Of a stretch of DNA of 38,271 nt, positions 1 through 8,445 are shown piece after piece. The notes below the pieces were generated by a model. The model saw only the letters and a list, made by a program, of their open reading frames with translations, was not told the DNA's origin and did not search any database. This DNA is from an uncultured Alphaproteobacteria bacterium (lineage in GTDB: Bacteria > Pseudomonadota > Alphaproteobacteria > RF32 > CAG-239), in the NCBI GenBank assembly GCA_944391715.1, contig CALXUP010000015.1:1-38271 (forward strand), given 5' to 3'. The translations under genes and the position numbers were made by a program. How positions within the stretch are numbered: position 1 is the first letter of the stretch; every line of letters starts with the position of its first letter.

Positions 1-28
1 AGAAAAAGCTTTTTTGGCACCCAAAAAG
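1..28. repeat. Short inverted repeat at left edge
   Basis: An AT-rich inverted repeat with arms at 9-17 (CTTTTTTGG) and 21-28 (CCAAAAAG). It could be a terminator for a gene outside the window or a fold in intergenic DNA. No gene is visible between here and the flagellin stop at 236. Confidence 0.35.
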
Positions 29-87
29 TAACAATAAAAAATAACCAACTCTATGAAGAAAACAAAACAAGAAATAAGAAAAGAAAA

Positions 88-137
88 AAAATCTCCCTCG
101 GGGGAAATGAAAAAGGGGGAAACAAGTTCCCCCTTTT
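88..137 (-). terminator. Tandem terminators of flagellin gene 1
   Basis: The main hairpin is a perfect 11-bp stem, AAAAGGGGGAA (111-121) with TTCCCCCTTTT (127-137), followed on the minus strand by TTTT. A second, shorter C/G-rich fold (about 92-105) then runs into eight Ts on the minus strand. Position and orientation fit termination of the leftward flagellin transcript. Confidence 0.75.
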
Positions 138-236
138 CCATTTTCTGTTCAGAGTACAAACCCTTTTCCGAAAGATATCGGAGCAACGCGGTCTCTTCAG
201 CACAATGCTGACAATCGGGCGCTGCCGACGTTCGGC
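138..236. repeat. Dispersed intergenic repeat, boxes A and C
   Basis: Box A (cggagcaacgcggtctct and following cacaat, 179-210) recurs at 19250, 19320, 22506 and 22576. Box C is the 13-nt palindrome gccgacgttcggc (224-236), which recurs at 19472-19484. Box C touches the stop codon of flagellin 1. In both places box C lies just 3-prime of a leftward surface-protein gene. Confidence 0.7.
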
Positions 237-1642
237 TAAAACAGTTGCAATACAGCCTGAGAAGCCTGAGAAGCCAAGCTCAAGGAGTTGACCGCCAGCT
301 GCTGTCTGGTCTGCAGTGCCAACATGTTTGCACCTTCTTCGTTCATATCGGCCAAGGTCAGTTTGTCTGCACCTTCTTCCAACACGTTAATCAGGTTTTC
401 CGTAAAGTCTTCACGGGTTTGAACGATGGAGTAGTTGTTACCAAAGTCACTGGCCATCGAACGCAGCTCGCTGATTGCACCTTCAACCTGACTGATTGCG
501 TCATCAATCGCCGTATCCAGACTCCAACCGCCTTTTTCAATCGATTCAAGGCCGAGACCTTTAGAAGAGGCGTCAACACCTTTAATTTCGATTGAAGAAG
601 AACGATCTTCATTGAAGACAACTTTCAGATCGTTTTCCTGCAACAGGTTAATACCTTTGTAGGAAGCGTCTTTAGCCAAAGCGTCAATCTGCTCCAGAAC
701 CTCGTTGTATTGTTCAACATATTTGTTACGTTCGGCAATAACATCTTCATCGGTAACTTGTGTATCAATTACACCACCAAAAGAAGAACCGAGAACTTCA
801 TCGGCAACAGCATCCCCAAATACCTGAATTCTGTTACCGGCATCCACACCATCATCAGAAGCCTCAACAACCAGTTTGCCGTTTTCATCAACGGAAGCTT
901 TAATGGCACCATTTGCGTCAGTAATTTTTTTTGCAATTGCAGCAGCATTATCACCAGCAGCAATATTTATCGCTGTTGCTTCTCCTGTGGTCGCAATAGT
1001 TGCACCATCGGAAACAAAAGAAATCGCCTTACCTTCACCGCTGATTTTTACGGTACCATCATTAGCTGAGGTATCAACCTTAAGGCCAAGCCCCAATCCT
1101 TCAATAGCAGCTCCTATTGCGTCTGCACTACCCGCAACAGAAGTAGTGTCGGTGTAACTAACCGTATGTTCTTTGCCGTCAACAATTAAAGTAAAGCTTT
1201 TTTCCGCCGCAGTTGTTCCCGTAGCGGTAATAGTCAGCTCGTCCATATCTTTGCGGCTGTCAACATAAACCTTACCTGCACCGGAAGCAGTCCCGCTGGC
1301 TTCTCTGGTGGTTGAAACTTTGGTTTTCATGTTGTTGGCAACGTCACGCGCAGAGTTGGCAATAGATTTTAACTGCTCGGCAAAAGAGGTAATGGATTCA
1401 ATCGCCTCGTTGGCAGCCTGAATCGTCTGAATACCCTGACCCATGCTGTCCAACAAAGAGGACAAGTCAGAAGCGCGGTTGGTCAAGGATTGTGCGGTAT
1501 AATAAGAAGACGGATTATCAATCGCGGAGTTTACCTTTTTACCGGTAGACAACCGTTCCTGAGTTTGGTCCATCAAATCTTGGGTTTGTTGCAAGGACAG
1601 CAGGTTAGAACGCATACTTGCAGTAAGTGAAATATCAGCCAT
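236..1642 (-). CDS. Flagellin 1
   Basis: This is the filament subunit exported by the flagellar type III system, 468 residues long. The N-terminal D0/D1 region (MADISLTASMRSN, about residues 1-130) and the C-terminal D1/D0 region (last ~150 residues, ending QAVLQLF) are nearly identical to flagellin 2. The Ala/Thr/Gly-rich middle is different. I start at the ATG at 1642, because MADISLT is the flagellin N-terminus and a GGAG lies just upstream; an in-frame start at 1666 is unlikely. The terminal Gly seen in flagellin 2 is missing, since the stop TAG comes one codon early and overlaps a dispersed repeat. It is monocistronic with its own promoter and terminators. The flagellin identity is certain; which filament it builds is not known. 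Confidence 0.96.
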   Translation of the reverse strand: MADISLTASMRSNLLSLQQTQDLMDQTQERLSTGKKVNSAIDNPSSYYTAQSLTNRASDLSSLLDSMGQGIQTIQAANEAIESITSFAEQLKSIANSARDVANNMKTKVSTTREASGTASGAGKVYVDSRKDMDELTITATGTTAAEKSFTLIVDGKEHTVSYTDTTSVAGSADAIGAAIEGLGLGLKVDTSANDGTVKISGEGKAISFVSDGATIATTGEATAINIAAGDNAAAIAKKITDANGAIKASVDENGKLVVEASDDGVDAGNRIQVFGDAVADEVLGSSFGGVIDTQVTDEDVIAERNKYVEQYNEVLEQIDALAKDASYKGINLLQENDLKVVFNEDRSSSIEIKGVDASSKGLGLESIEKGGWSLDTAIDDAISQVEGAISELRSMASDFGNNYSIVQTREDFTENLINVLEEGADKLTLADMNEEGANMLALQTRQQLAVNSLSLASQASQAVLQLF

Positions 1643-1719
1643 TTTTTTTCTCCAATTCTGGAACACATAACGTGTTACGTTAAAACTATGTGATTGTCAT
1701 TCTAACAATACAGAGTTTA

Positions 1720-1767
1720 GTATATCACAAAATTCACTATCTTGCAAATTAAAAATGATTCGCAAGA
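1720..1767 (-). promoter_or_regulatory. Flagellin 1 promoter with overlapping inverted repeat
   Basis: On the minus strand TTGCAA (1743-1748) and TATACT (1720-1725) are 17 nt apart, a good sigma-70-type promoter. An imperfect inverted repeat, cttgcaaat / attcgcaag (1742-1750 and 1759-1767), overlaps the -35 box and could be an operator. The likely leader is about 70 nt. Confidence 0.55.
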
Positions 1768-1845
1768 CAAAAAGTTATATTTTCTGTTCAGGAAAATATA
1801 ATTTTATGAATAGGTTAAACAAAAAAGGTTAATTAAAACTTAAAG

Positions 1846-2973
1846 TCAGTTTTCGGCCGGTTTCGGGGCGGTTGCCGGACGTTTGGCTGCCGCGGCGTCA
1901 ATATAAGCTTTAATGTTTTGCCCAAAGGTTTGGCGGATATATTGCGTCAAAGAAGACGGTTTTTCGCGATACGAATCGGCCTGCGCCTGGGCTTGCAGCA
2001 GCTGCTCAACGTTCAGCCGTTGTTCAATGGCGTTTCGTTCTTCCGCGGCATCAGGCGCACCCCGGACGGATGCCAGGTTGTAAAGAACATGCGCGGTCGG
2101 ATAATTCGGTGTAACTTTCACGCCGCCGGTCAGCATATTGGCCAGCATCATCATCGCGTCAAGATTGCCCTGCCGCAGTGATTTTTGCAAATAAGTAATG
2201 CTCTTGCCGTAGTTTTGCGGCGTTCCCAGTCCGTCGCGGTACAACATTCCGAGAATCAACTGAGCATCGTCATACCCGGCGTCGGCCGAGGCTTTCATCA
2301 GTTCAAAAGCGCGCGCATAGTCCTGAGGAACAACATGCCCCTTAAAATAAGCATATCCGAGCATAAATTGAGCGGTCGGATTTCCAGCTTTGGCGGCAAT
2401 AACAAAATAGTTGATGGCCTCTTTGCTGTCTTTGTTAACGCCGCTGCCGGCCAGATACAAAAATGCCAGATTAACGGCCGCCTCGGTATTGCCGAGCTGA
2501 ACGGCCTTTCTGAAAAGTTCGGCCGCCATGGCAAAATTCTGCTCGACTCCGATTCCGCTGTAATAAAGACTCGCCAGATTGTTAACGGCAATATTGTCAT
2601 TTTGCTCCGCCGCCAGCTTATAATAATGAAAAGCCTTGTCCGGATTGGGTTTGGTGTCATCTTCGCCATAGAGATAAATATAACCGAGCGCCATTTGTGA
2701 ATCCAAATTTCCGGCATCAGCCTCTTTGGTGAGCCGTTCCACTTTGGTTTCTTTCGGGCCTTCTTCCGCTTGCTTTGCGGCAGTTCCGTCTTTGGCTTTT
2801 TTGTCTTTGCTGCCAAAGTTAAAAAACGAGAAAATGCTCGATTCTTCCTCTTCGGCCGAATCCTCCTGTGCCGGAGCCGGCTGATTTTTTTCGTTGGTAG
2901 TATCCTGCGCCTGCAGCGGAAAAGCCGCAACCGACATTAAAAGAGCCAAACTCAAACAAATTGTCTTTTTCAT
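1846..2973 (-). CDS. Secreted Sel1-repeat (TPR-like) protein
   Basis: This 375-residue protein has a clear signal peptide (KK at the N-terminus, a hydrophobic run, then FPLQAQ about residues 18-23). A low-complexity acidic and lysine-rich linker (about 24-80) follows, then six to seven Sel1 repeats (about 85-320) recognisable by recurring patterns such as A-x-x-x-L-x-x-L-Y-x-x-G-x-G-V. The C-terminus is Ala/Pro-rich. Sel1 repeats form helical scaffolds for protein contacts, so a periplasmic adaptor role is likely, but the partner is unknown. It lies between two flagellin genes. That suggests, without proving, a motility or envelope function. The AAAGG ribosome site precedes the ATG at 2973. 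Confidence 0.85.
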   Translation of the reverse strand: MKKTICLSLALLMSVAAFPLQAQDTTNEKNQPAPAQEDSAEEEESSIFSFFNFGSKDKKAKDGTAAKQAEEGPKETKVERLTKEADAGNLDSQMALGYIYLYGEDDTKPNPDKAFHYYKLAAEQNDNIAVNNLASLYYSGIGVEQNFAMAAELFRKAVQLGNTEAAVNLAFLYLAGSGVNKDSKEAINYFVIAAKAGNPTAQFMLGYAYFKGHVVPQDYARAFELMKASADAGYDDAQLILGMLYRDGLGTPQNYGKSITYLQKSLRQGNLDAMMMLANMLTGGVKVTPNYPTAHVLYNLASVRGAPDAAEERNAIEQRLNVEQLLQAQAQADSYREKPSSLTQYIRQTFGQNIKAYIDAAAAKRPATAPKPAEN

Positions 2974-3007
2974 TTTTTGCCTTTAAATCAATAACTGACA
3001 CGTTTGA

Positions 3008-3035
3008 ATTATATTAACAGTTAAAACTTTCCCAA
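3008..3035 (-). promoter_or_regulatory. Candidate promoter of the Sel1-repeat gene
   Basis: On the minus strand TTGGGA (3030-3035) and a perfect TATAAT (3008-3013) are separated by 16 nt, about 35 nt before the start codon at 2973. Confidence 0.5.
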
Positions 3036-3093
3036 TTATTAACCGGAGAGTTTTTATTTTATGTCATTCACAAATTCCGCCGGTCGCATCCGA

Positions 3094-3129
3094 AAAAAAC
3101 AAATAAAAGGCGGCAAAAAATGCCGCCTT
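3094..3129 (-). terminator. Terminator of flagellin gene 2
   Basis: A perfect 9-bp stem, AAGGCGGCA (3107-3115) with TGCCGCCTT (3121-3129), is followed on the minus strand by a T-rich run. It lies 24 nt after the flagellin 2 stop codon. Confidence 0.85.
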
Positions 3130-3152
3130 CGAAAGAGAATAATAATTGCTGA

Positions 3153-4691
3153 TTAGCCAAACAGCTGCAATACAGCCTGAGAAGCCTGAGAAGCCAAACT
3201 CAAAGAGTTGACAGCCAGCTGCTGTCTGGTCTGCAGTGCCAACATGTTTGCACCTTCTTCGTTCATATCGGCCAAAACCAGCTTGTCGGAACCTTCTTCA
3301 AGAACGTTAATCAGGTTTTCCGTAAAGTCTTCACGGGTTTGAACGATAGAGTAGTTGTTACCAAAGTCGCTGGCCATCGTACGCAGTTCGTTAACGGCAT
3401 CTTCAACATAGGTAATGGTTTCGTCAATATCCTTGTCCAGATTCCAACCGTCTTTTTCAATCGCCTCAAGGCCAAGACCTTTGGAAGAAGCATCAACACC
3501 TTTGATTTCGATTGTGGAAGAACGGTCTTCGTTAAAGACAACTTTCAGGTCATTTTCCTGCAACAGGTTAATACCTTTATAAGACGCATCTTTAGCCAAC
3601 TGGTCAATCTGGGTCAAAATCTCGTTGAACTGAGAAACATACTTGTTGCGTTGTTCAATGGCGTCTTCATCGCTTGCACGGGTTTCAATTTTGCCGTCCA
3701 AACCTTGCAGAACTTTCGACTCCGGAATAACCGTTGCGATATTAATCTCAATACCGGCCTCGTCGGAAGCTTCCGTTGCTTTAATAACCAGTTTGTTGGT
3801 ATCCGGATCAATTTCAGCCGTCAAAACAGCTGCATTATTTACTCCGTCAAGCTGCTTCTGATAAGCATTCAGTTTATCTACCACATCTTGAACAGTGTCG
3901 GTATCTGTTGTATCAATAGTTTCAATATTGGCATCTTGGGTAAAATCATTGCCTGTCGGACCGCCGGCAACTGTACCAGTACTGCTGGTAGACGTTGGTT
4001 GGGTATAACCGGTAATCATTACGGAGGAACCGTCAACAGAAGTAACAGTCAGAGCCTCGCCGGCTAAAGCTATATCAAATTTATCAGCTCCGAATTTAGT
4101 ATCAAAAGCTGCCTGAATACTTTCTTGGGTAATGGTTGTATCACCACCGTCAATATCCAACGCTTGTGTAACGCTAACGGTCTCCGCTTCTCCGTCAATC
4201 ATAACATCAATACTAAAAGAAGCGCTTCCCGTAGCACCGGTACCGGTATAGGCTGTGTCAATATCGGTAAGCGTAGCAGTTGTCGTTGTTTTATCATCTC
4301 TGATATCAACATAAATTTTGCCTTCGCCGACCAAATCATCAGCCTTAACATCGCGGGTAGAAGAAACTTTGGTCTTCATATTGTTGGCAATATCACGGGC
4401 GGAGTTGGCAACGGATTTTGCCTGCTGAACAAAAGACGTAATGGTCTCAATACCTTCGTTCGCGGCAGACAGGGTCTGAATACCCTGACCCATGCTGTCC
4501 AACAAGGCTGATAAGTCAGAAGCCCGGTTGGTCAGAGATTGGGAGGTATAATAAGAAGACGGGTTGTCGATAGCGGAGTTTACCTTTTTACCGGTAGACA
4601 AACGTTCTTGGGTCTGATCCATCAGGCTTTGCGTATTCTGCAAAGACAGAAGGTTAGAACGCATACTTGCAGTGAGTGAAATATCAGCCAT
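3153..4691 (-). CDS. Flagellin 2
   Basis: This is a 512-residue filament subunit. The N-terminal (MADISLTASMRSN) and C-terminal (ending QAVLQLFG) coiled-coil regions are shared almost completely with flagellin 1. The central domain (about 130-350) is Thr/Asp-rich and differs in both length and sequence. A GGAG lies a few bases before the ATG at 4689-4691. The upstream leader shares the word agaattggaga with flagellin 1, so the two genes are a duplication that kept the translation start region. I could not find a convincing sigma-28 or sigma-54 promoter upstream. The family is certain. Confidence 0.96.
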   Translation of the reverse strand: MADISLTASMRSNLLSLQNTQSLMDQTQERLSTGKKVNSAIDNPSSYYTSQSLTNRASDLSALLDSMGQGIQTLSAANEGIETITSFVQQAKSVANSARDIANNMKTKVSSTRDVKADDLVGEGKIYVDIRDDKTTTTATLTDIDTAYTGTGATGSASFSIDVMIDGEAETVSVTQALDIDGGDTTITQESIQAAFDTKFGADKFDIALAGEALTVTSVDGSSVMITGYTQPTSTSSTGTVAGGPTGNDFTQDANIETIDTTDTDTVQDVVDKLNAYQKQLDGVNNAAVLTAEIDPDTNKLVIKATEASDEAGIEINIATVIPESKVLQGLDGKIETRASDEDAIEQRNKYVSQFNEILTQIDQLAKDASYKGINLLQENDLKVVFNEDRSSTIEIKGVDASSKGLGLEAIEKDGWNLDKDIDETITYVEDAVNELRTMASDFGNNYSIVQTREDFTENLINVLEEGSDKLVLADMNEEGANMLALQTRQQLAVNSLSLASQASQAVLQLFG

Positions 4692-5115
4692 ATTTTATTC
4701 TCCAATTCTGTGAAACACAGTGTTAAAAAACTTTCGCTTATTAAATTCTTAATAATTGATTAAAAGATTAAAACAAATTAACAATTTGTAAATAACTTTT
4801 TTATATCTTTTCACAAGTATCTGTAAAATTTTTCTCCTTAAAAAGAAGACGATACAGTTTTTTATCCGATTTTTTTGACGAGTCTTGCCGCTTTGTCCAA
4901 GTTTTGTTTTTTCTTTGGAAAGGCTGCATTTTAGCGCCGAAATAACATCGATACCCGTATTCTGCAAAATTTGTGCCAACCTGACGCAAATGCCCGACCA
5001 CACCCTCCGCCGCACAATGTTAACAACCCGCCGCGCGCCTGCCGTGCAGGTCAAGCCCGGCAATGACGAAAGAAAAGAAATAGCCCGGCAATGACAAAAA
5101 AACACCCGGCAATGA
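4692..5115. other. Intergenic region with repeats, no gene seen
   Basis: About 540 bases separate flagellin 2 from the deaminase. The first 300 bases are AT-rich and should contain the flagellin 2 promoter. From about 5010 to 5115 there is a box B repeat (cccgccgcgcgcctgccgtg, about 5026-5047, also at about 22610-22631), followed by half-palindromes of the cccggcaatgac type. A minus-strand open frame of about 155 codons crosses this region but runs through the repeats and looks spurious. Confidence 0.6.
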
Positions 5116-5172
5116 CAAAGATAGTCCGGCAGGGAAAGAAAAATTTGAACACAGCTGCCGAAAAATAAGTGT

Positions 5173-5210
5173 TGTCTGTTGGCAAAAAACATATTACAAC
5201 TAAAGTTGTA
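5173..5210 (+). promoter_or_regulatory. Candidate promoter and palindromic operator of dCMP deaminase
   Basis: TTGGCA and TAAAGT, 16 nt apart (about 5179-5206), could be a promoter. The -10 overlaps a perfect palindrome, tacaact-aa-agttgta (5195-5210), placed 22 nt before the start codon. A repressor site is a reasonable guess. Confidence 0.4.
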
Positions 5211-5231
5211 TTCCACAACGGAGAATTAACA

Positions 5232-5693
5232 ATGTTTTCAGAAAAATGGCATAAGCGTTTTATGGAAGTCGCGCGTTTGGTCGCCACCTGGTCAAAAGAC
5301 CCTTCCACCAAAACCGGTGCGATTGTCGTCGGGCCGGATCGCGAGATTCGGGCAACCGGCTATAACGGACTGGTGAGAGGCGTGGACGACAACAAACCGG
5401 AACGGATGGAACGTCCGACGAAATATGACTTTTTTGAACACGCCGAAAGAAACGCCATTTACAATGCCTGCCTGACCGGCACATCGCTGAAAGGCTGCGT
5501 AATGTATGCCACGCATCCGCCTTGCACCGATTGTGCGCGTGCAATCATCCAGTCGGGCATAAAAGTTGTTGTAACCAACGAAATGGAAATAAATTCGTCT
5601 ACCCCTACAAATACCTGGCGCGACAAACTATCTTATTCCAAGCAGATGTTTGATGAAGCCGGTATTGAATATATTGTACTACCTTTAAATTAG
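5232..5693 (+). CDS. Deoxycytidylate (dCMP) deaminase
   Basis: This is a 153-residue zinc-dependent cytidine/deoxycytidylate deaminase of the ComEB/dCMP deaminase type. It converts dCMP to dUMP for thymidylate synthesis in the cytoplasm. The zinc and catalytic motif H70-A-E72 and the second zinc motif P97-C98-x-D-C101 are both intact. The N-terminal STKTGAIVV and GYNGLVRG segments are typical of the family. I start at 5232, because GGAG precedes that ATG at good spacing; an open frame extends upstream to 5169 but lacks support. It appears to be a single-gene unit, followed 111 bases later by a response regulator gene. Confidence 0.93.
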   Translation: MFSEKWHKRFMEVARLVATWSKDPSTKTGAIVVGPDREIRATGYNGLVRGVDDNKPERMERPTKYDFFEHAERNAIYNACLTGTSLKGCVMYATHPPCTDCARAIIQSGIKVVVTNEMEINSSTPTNTWRDKLSYSKQMFDEAGIEYIVLPLN

Positions 5694-5804
5694 AAATTTT
5701 AAATATATATAAGTCCTAAAATTAGTATAGACTTGACTGCGTTCTGTGCTGTGAAAAATTATATATATTCAACCAAGAGCTGAAAAAAGAACCAGGAGAT
5801 TAGG

Positions 5805-6443
5805 ATGAAAGTACTTATTGCAGACGACCATGCCTTGTTCAGAGACGGGCTTAGCGTCCATCTCGAGCAGATAGACCCGAAAGCCGTTATCTTTCAGGCC
5901 GGAAATTTTTCGCAGGCGCTGAAAATTGCCGGTGACGAAAAGAAACTGGATCTGGTGATTATGGATTTGGATATGCCGGATATGAACTGGGAAGAGGCGA
6001 TAAAAGACATTAAGGAAAAATCGTCTGACGCCCGTTTTGTGATTATGTCGGCCTCCGAAGACAACCGCAATATCCGCAAGTCTTTGGAATACGGCGTATG
6101 CGGATATATTCCCAAACGCTCGGAAACCAAAGTGATTACCGGGGCGCTGAAACTGATTTTGGACGGCGGAACCTATCTCCCTCCGTCGGTGATAGAGGCG
6201 GGGTCATCCGCCGGTGCAATGTCCAAAAACGGCAGTTCTTCCGCCAACGGCAAAAAGCTGACCAACCGTCAGTCTCAGGTTTTGGAGCTGGTGGCGCAGG
6301 GATTGTCAAACAAGCAGATTGCTTATGAGATGGGCGTCTCGGAAGCTACCGTCAAACTGCATATCAATGCGCTGCTGCGGGCAGTCGGCGCCACCAACCG
6401 GACTCAGGCCGTAATCATCGCCCAGAAAATGGGACTGATTTGA
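5805..6443 (+). CDS. LuxR/NarL-type response regulator
   Basis: The protein has 212 residues. The receiver domain (1-120) has acidic residues D7-D8, phospho-acceptor D54 in VIMDLDMPD, and a C-terminal Lys region. A Ser/Gly-rich linker follows, then a LuxR-type helix-turn-helix (about 150-212) with LTNRQSQVLELVAQGLSNKQ and VSEATVKLHI. It is a DNA-binding transcription regulator controlled by phosphorylation. No cognate kinase is adjacent; the kinase at 9893 belongs with a different regulator. The target genes cannot be read from the sequence. An AGGAG ribosome site precedes the ATG. Confidence 0.95.
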   Translation: MKVLIADDHALFRDGLSVHLEQIDPKAVIFQAGNFSQALKIAGDEKKLDLVIMDLDMPDMNWEEAIKDIKEKSSDARFVIMSASEDNRNIRKSLEYGVCGYIPKRSETKVITGALKLILDGGTYLPPSVIEAGSSAGAMSKNGSSSANGKKLTNRQSQVLELVAQGLSNKQIAYEMGVSEATVKLHINALLRAVGATNRTQAVIIAQKMGLI

Positions 6444-6456
6444 GGGGATGCTTTTG

Positions 6457-6495
6457 GCCTCTCCGCAATGCCAAAACGGGGAGGCTTTGTTTTTC
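6457..6495 (+). terminator. Terminator after the LuxR-type regulator
   Basis: A 9-bp stem, GCCTCTCCG (6457-6465) with CGGGGAGGC (6477-6485) and one G-T pair, is followed by TTTGTTTTT. Confidence 0.8.
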
Positions 6496-6579
6496 CGCCG
6501 GCAGAAATTCACTTGCGCACCGGATAAAAAAGAATTAAATATAATAAGAATATGAACAGAATATAAAGGAAAAACAATC

Positions 6580-8385
6580 TTGGCGGATATAAAAAAAGGC
6601 CTTGCCGTTCTGACCCAAAACATCAAAATCGCCCCTGACAAGCCCGGTGTCTACCGGATGATCGGCGAAAATGAAAAAGTCCTTTACGTCGGCAAAGCCA
6701 AGAACATCAAAAAAAGGATTGTCGCTTATTCGCACATCACCAAACTCCCGGTGCGTCTGCAGCGGATGGTTTCCGAAATCCGCAAAATGGAGTTTATTAT
6801 TGTTGAAAACGAGGCCAAGGCGCTTCTTTTGGAAAACGAGCTGATAAAAGAGCTCGAACCGAAGTACAATATCCTGCTGAAAGATGACAAAACTTTTCCC
6901 CACCTGATGATAGACATCGGGGCGGAATACCCCTGCCTGCGCAAATACCGCGGCAAAAGAAACGACGGCAACAAATATTTCGGGCCTTTTGCCAGTGCGC
7001 TGGCCGTAAACAACGTTGTCGACATTTTGCAAAAGGCATTTCTGCTCCGCTCCTGCACCGACAATGTTTTTCGCACCCGCACGCGCCCGTGTCTGATGTA
7101 TCAGATAAAAAGATGTTCGGCGCCGTGTTGCGGCAAAATATCGCAGGAAGAATATAAAAAACTGGTCAATTCGGCAATAGCCTTTTTGGAAGGGCGCAGC
7201 ACCAAAATCCAGGAAGAGCTGTCGCAGAAAATGCATGAGGCCAGCGAGCGCGAAGATTTTGAAACCGCTATGGTTCTGCGCGACCGCATTCGGGCGCTGA
7301 CCAATGTTCAAAAGGGCAATCTGGTGGAATATGCCGACATCCGTTCGGCGGACTTTGTGGCCGTTGCCCGCAAAAACGGTTTAATCTGCATTCAGGTCTT
7401 TTTTATCCGCGGCGGACAGAACTGCGGCAATGTGCCTTTTTTCCCGCGCCAGGGGGAGGATGCGTCGGATTCGGAAATCCTGGAAGCTTTTCTGGGGAGC
7501 TTTTATACCACTCATATTCCGGCGGAAGAAATTGTCGTTTCGCACAAACTGGAAAATCACGACTTTCTTGAAAGCGCTCTTGAAACCCGGATTAATACTT
7601 ACGAAAAAGGCAATAAGGCCAAAATTATCGGAATGGTCGCCGAAAACGCCATGGCGTCGTTGGAACGCAAAGTTGCCATGGAAATGTCGGTGATGAATAA
7701 TTTAAAAGAATTGCAGGAAGTTTTCGGCTTAAAACGGATTCCCCGCCGGATTGAAATTTATGACAACTCGCACAATCAGGGGAGCTATGCCATCGGCGCA
7801 ATGGTCGTAGCCACGCCGGACGGCTTCGATAAAAAGCAGTACCGCACGTTTAACATCAAAAATGAAGAAGTCCGGCAGGACGATTTCGGGATGATGAAAG
7901 AAGTCTTGTCGCGCCGCTTTGCCAAAATGACGGACGCCAACCGCCCGGACGTGATTCTGCTGGACGGCGGACTGGGGCAGCTGCATGCCGTGCATGAGAT
8001 ATTAAAAGATTATGACTTGAGCGAGATTGCGATTATTGCCATTTCCAAAGGGCCGGATCGCAACGCCGGCAAAGAATTTTATCATATGCTCGGGCGTGAA
8101 AGCTTTGCTTTGCCGTACCGCTCGCCGCTGGCTTTTTATATGCAGAATTTGCGTGACGAGGCGCACCGTTTTGCCATCGGAACACACCGTAAAAAACGTG
8201 CAAAATCAATGTATAAGTCAAAACTGGATGAGATTGAAGGAGTCGGACAGACCCGCAAGCGCGACCTGCTCAATTATTTTGGTTCGGCGGAAGAAATTTC
8301 TCAGGCCGGCATCAAGGATTTGTTAAAAGTAAACGGGATAAGCAAAAAAACGGCGGAAAAAATATATAATTACTTCCACAATTAA
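6580..8385 (+). CDS. uvrC: Excinuclease ABC subunit C
   Basis: This 601-residue protein is the nuclease subunit of nucleotide excision repair and cuts on both sides of a UvrB-bound lesion. The domain order is: GIY-YIG endonuclease (about 15-95, with PGVYRM and LYVGKAKNIKKR), a cysteine-containing segment (about 165-185), a UVR motif that contacts UvrB (about 205-240), an RNase-H-like endonuclease domain (about 385-540, with EIYDNSHNQG and LLDGGLGQLH), and a C-terminal helix-hairpin-helix pair (about 545-600). The start codon is TTG at 6580, preceded by AAAGGA; no in-frame ATG fits better. It is followed by pgsA, a neighbour pair common in alphaproteobacteria. Confidence 0.97.
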   Translation: MADIKKGLAVLTQNIKIAPDKPGVYRMIGENEKVLYVGKAKNIKKRIVAYSHITKLPVRLQRMVSEIRKMEFIIVENEAKALLLENELIKELEPKYNILLKDDKTFPHLMIDIGAEYPCLRKYRGKRNDGNKYFGPFASALAVNNVVDILQKAFLLRSCTDNVFRTRTRPCLMYQIKRCSAPCCGKISQEEYKKLVNSAIAFLEGRSTKIQEELSQKMHEASEREDFETAMVLRDRIRALTNVQKGNLVEYADIRSADFVAVARKNGLICIQVFFIRGGQNCGNVPFFPRQGEDASDSEILEAFLGSFYTTHIPAEEIVVSHKLENHDFLESALETRINTYEKGNKAKIIGMVAENAMASLERKVAMEMSVMNNLKELQEVFGLKRIPRRIEIYDNSHNQGSYAIGAMVVATPDGFDKKQYRTFNIKNEEVRQDDFGMMKEVLSRRFAKMTDANRPDVILLDGGLGQLHAVHEILKDYDLSEIAIIAISKGPDRNAGKEFYHMLGRESFALPYRSPLAFYMQNLRDEAHRFAIGTHRKKRAKSMYKSKLDEIEGVGQTRKRDLLNYFGSAEEISQAGIKDLLKVNGISKKTAEKIYNYFHN

Positions 8386-8431
8386 AAAAACTGCTTTACT
8401 ATATCGCTAAACGGTTATTTTTTTTTAATTG
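8379..8431. terminator. AT-only inverted repeat between uvrC and pgsA
   Basis: CAATTAAAAAAA (8379-8390) can pair with TTTTTTTTAATTG (8419-8431). The repeat includes the uvrC stop codon. It might weakly terminate or attenuate, but stability is low because it has almost no G-C pairs. Confidence 0.3.
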
Positions 8432-8445
8432 TAGAGGAAAAAAAC

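Noticed and set aside
1742..1767. Possible Fur box in front of flagellin 1
   Set aside because: The inverted repeat fits the Fur consensus poorly, and no iron-related gene is near.
4749..5216. 155-codon minus-strand frame left of the deaminase
   Set aside because: It runs through dispersed repeat boxes and has a composition unlike a protein; no ribosome site or homology pattern is visible.
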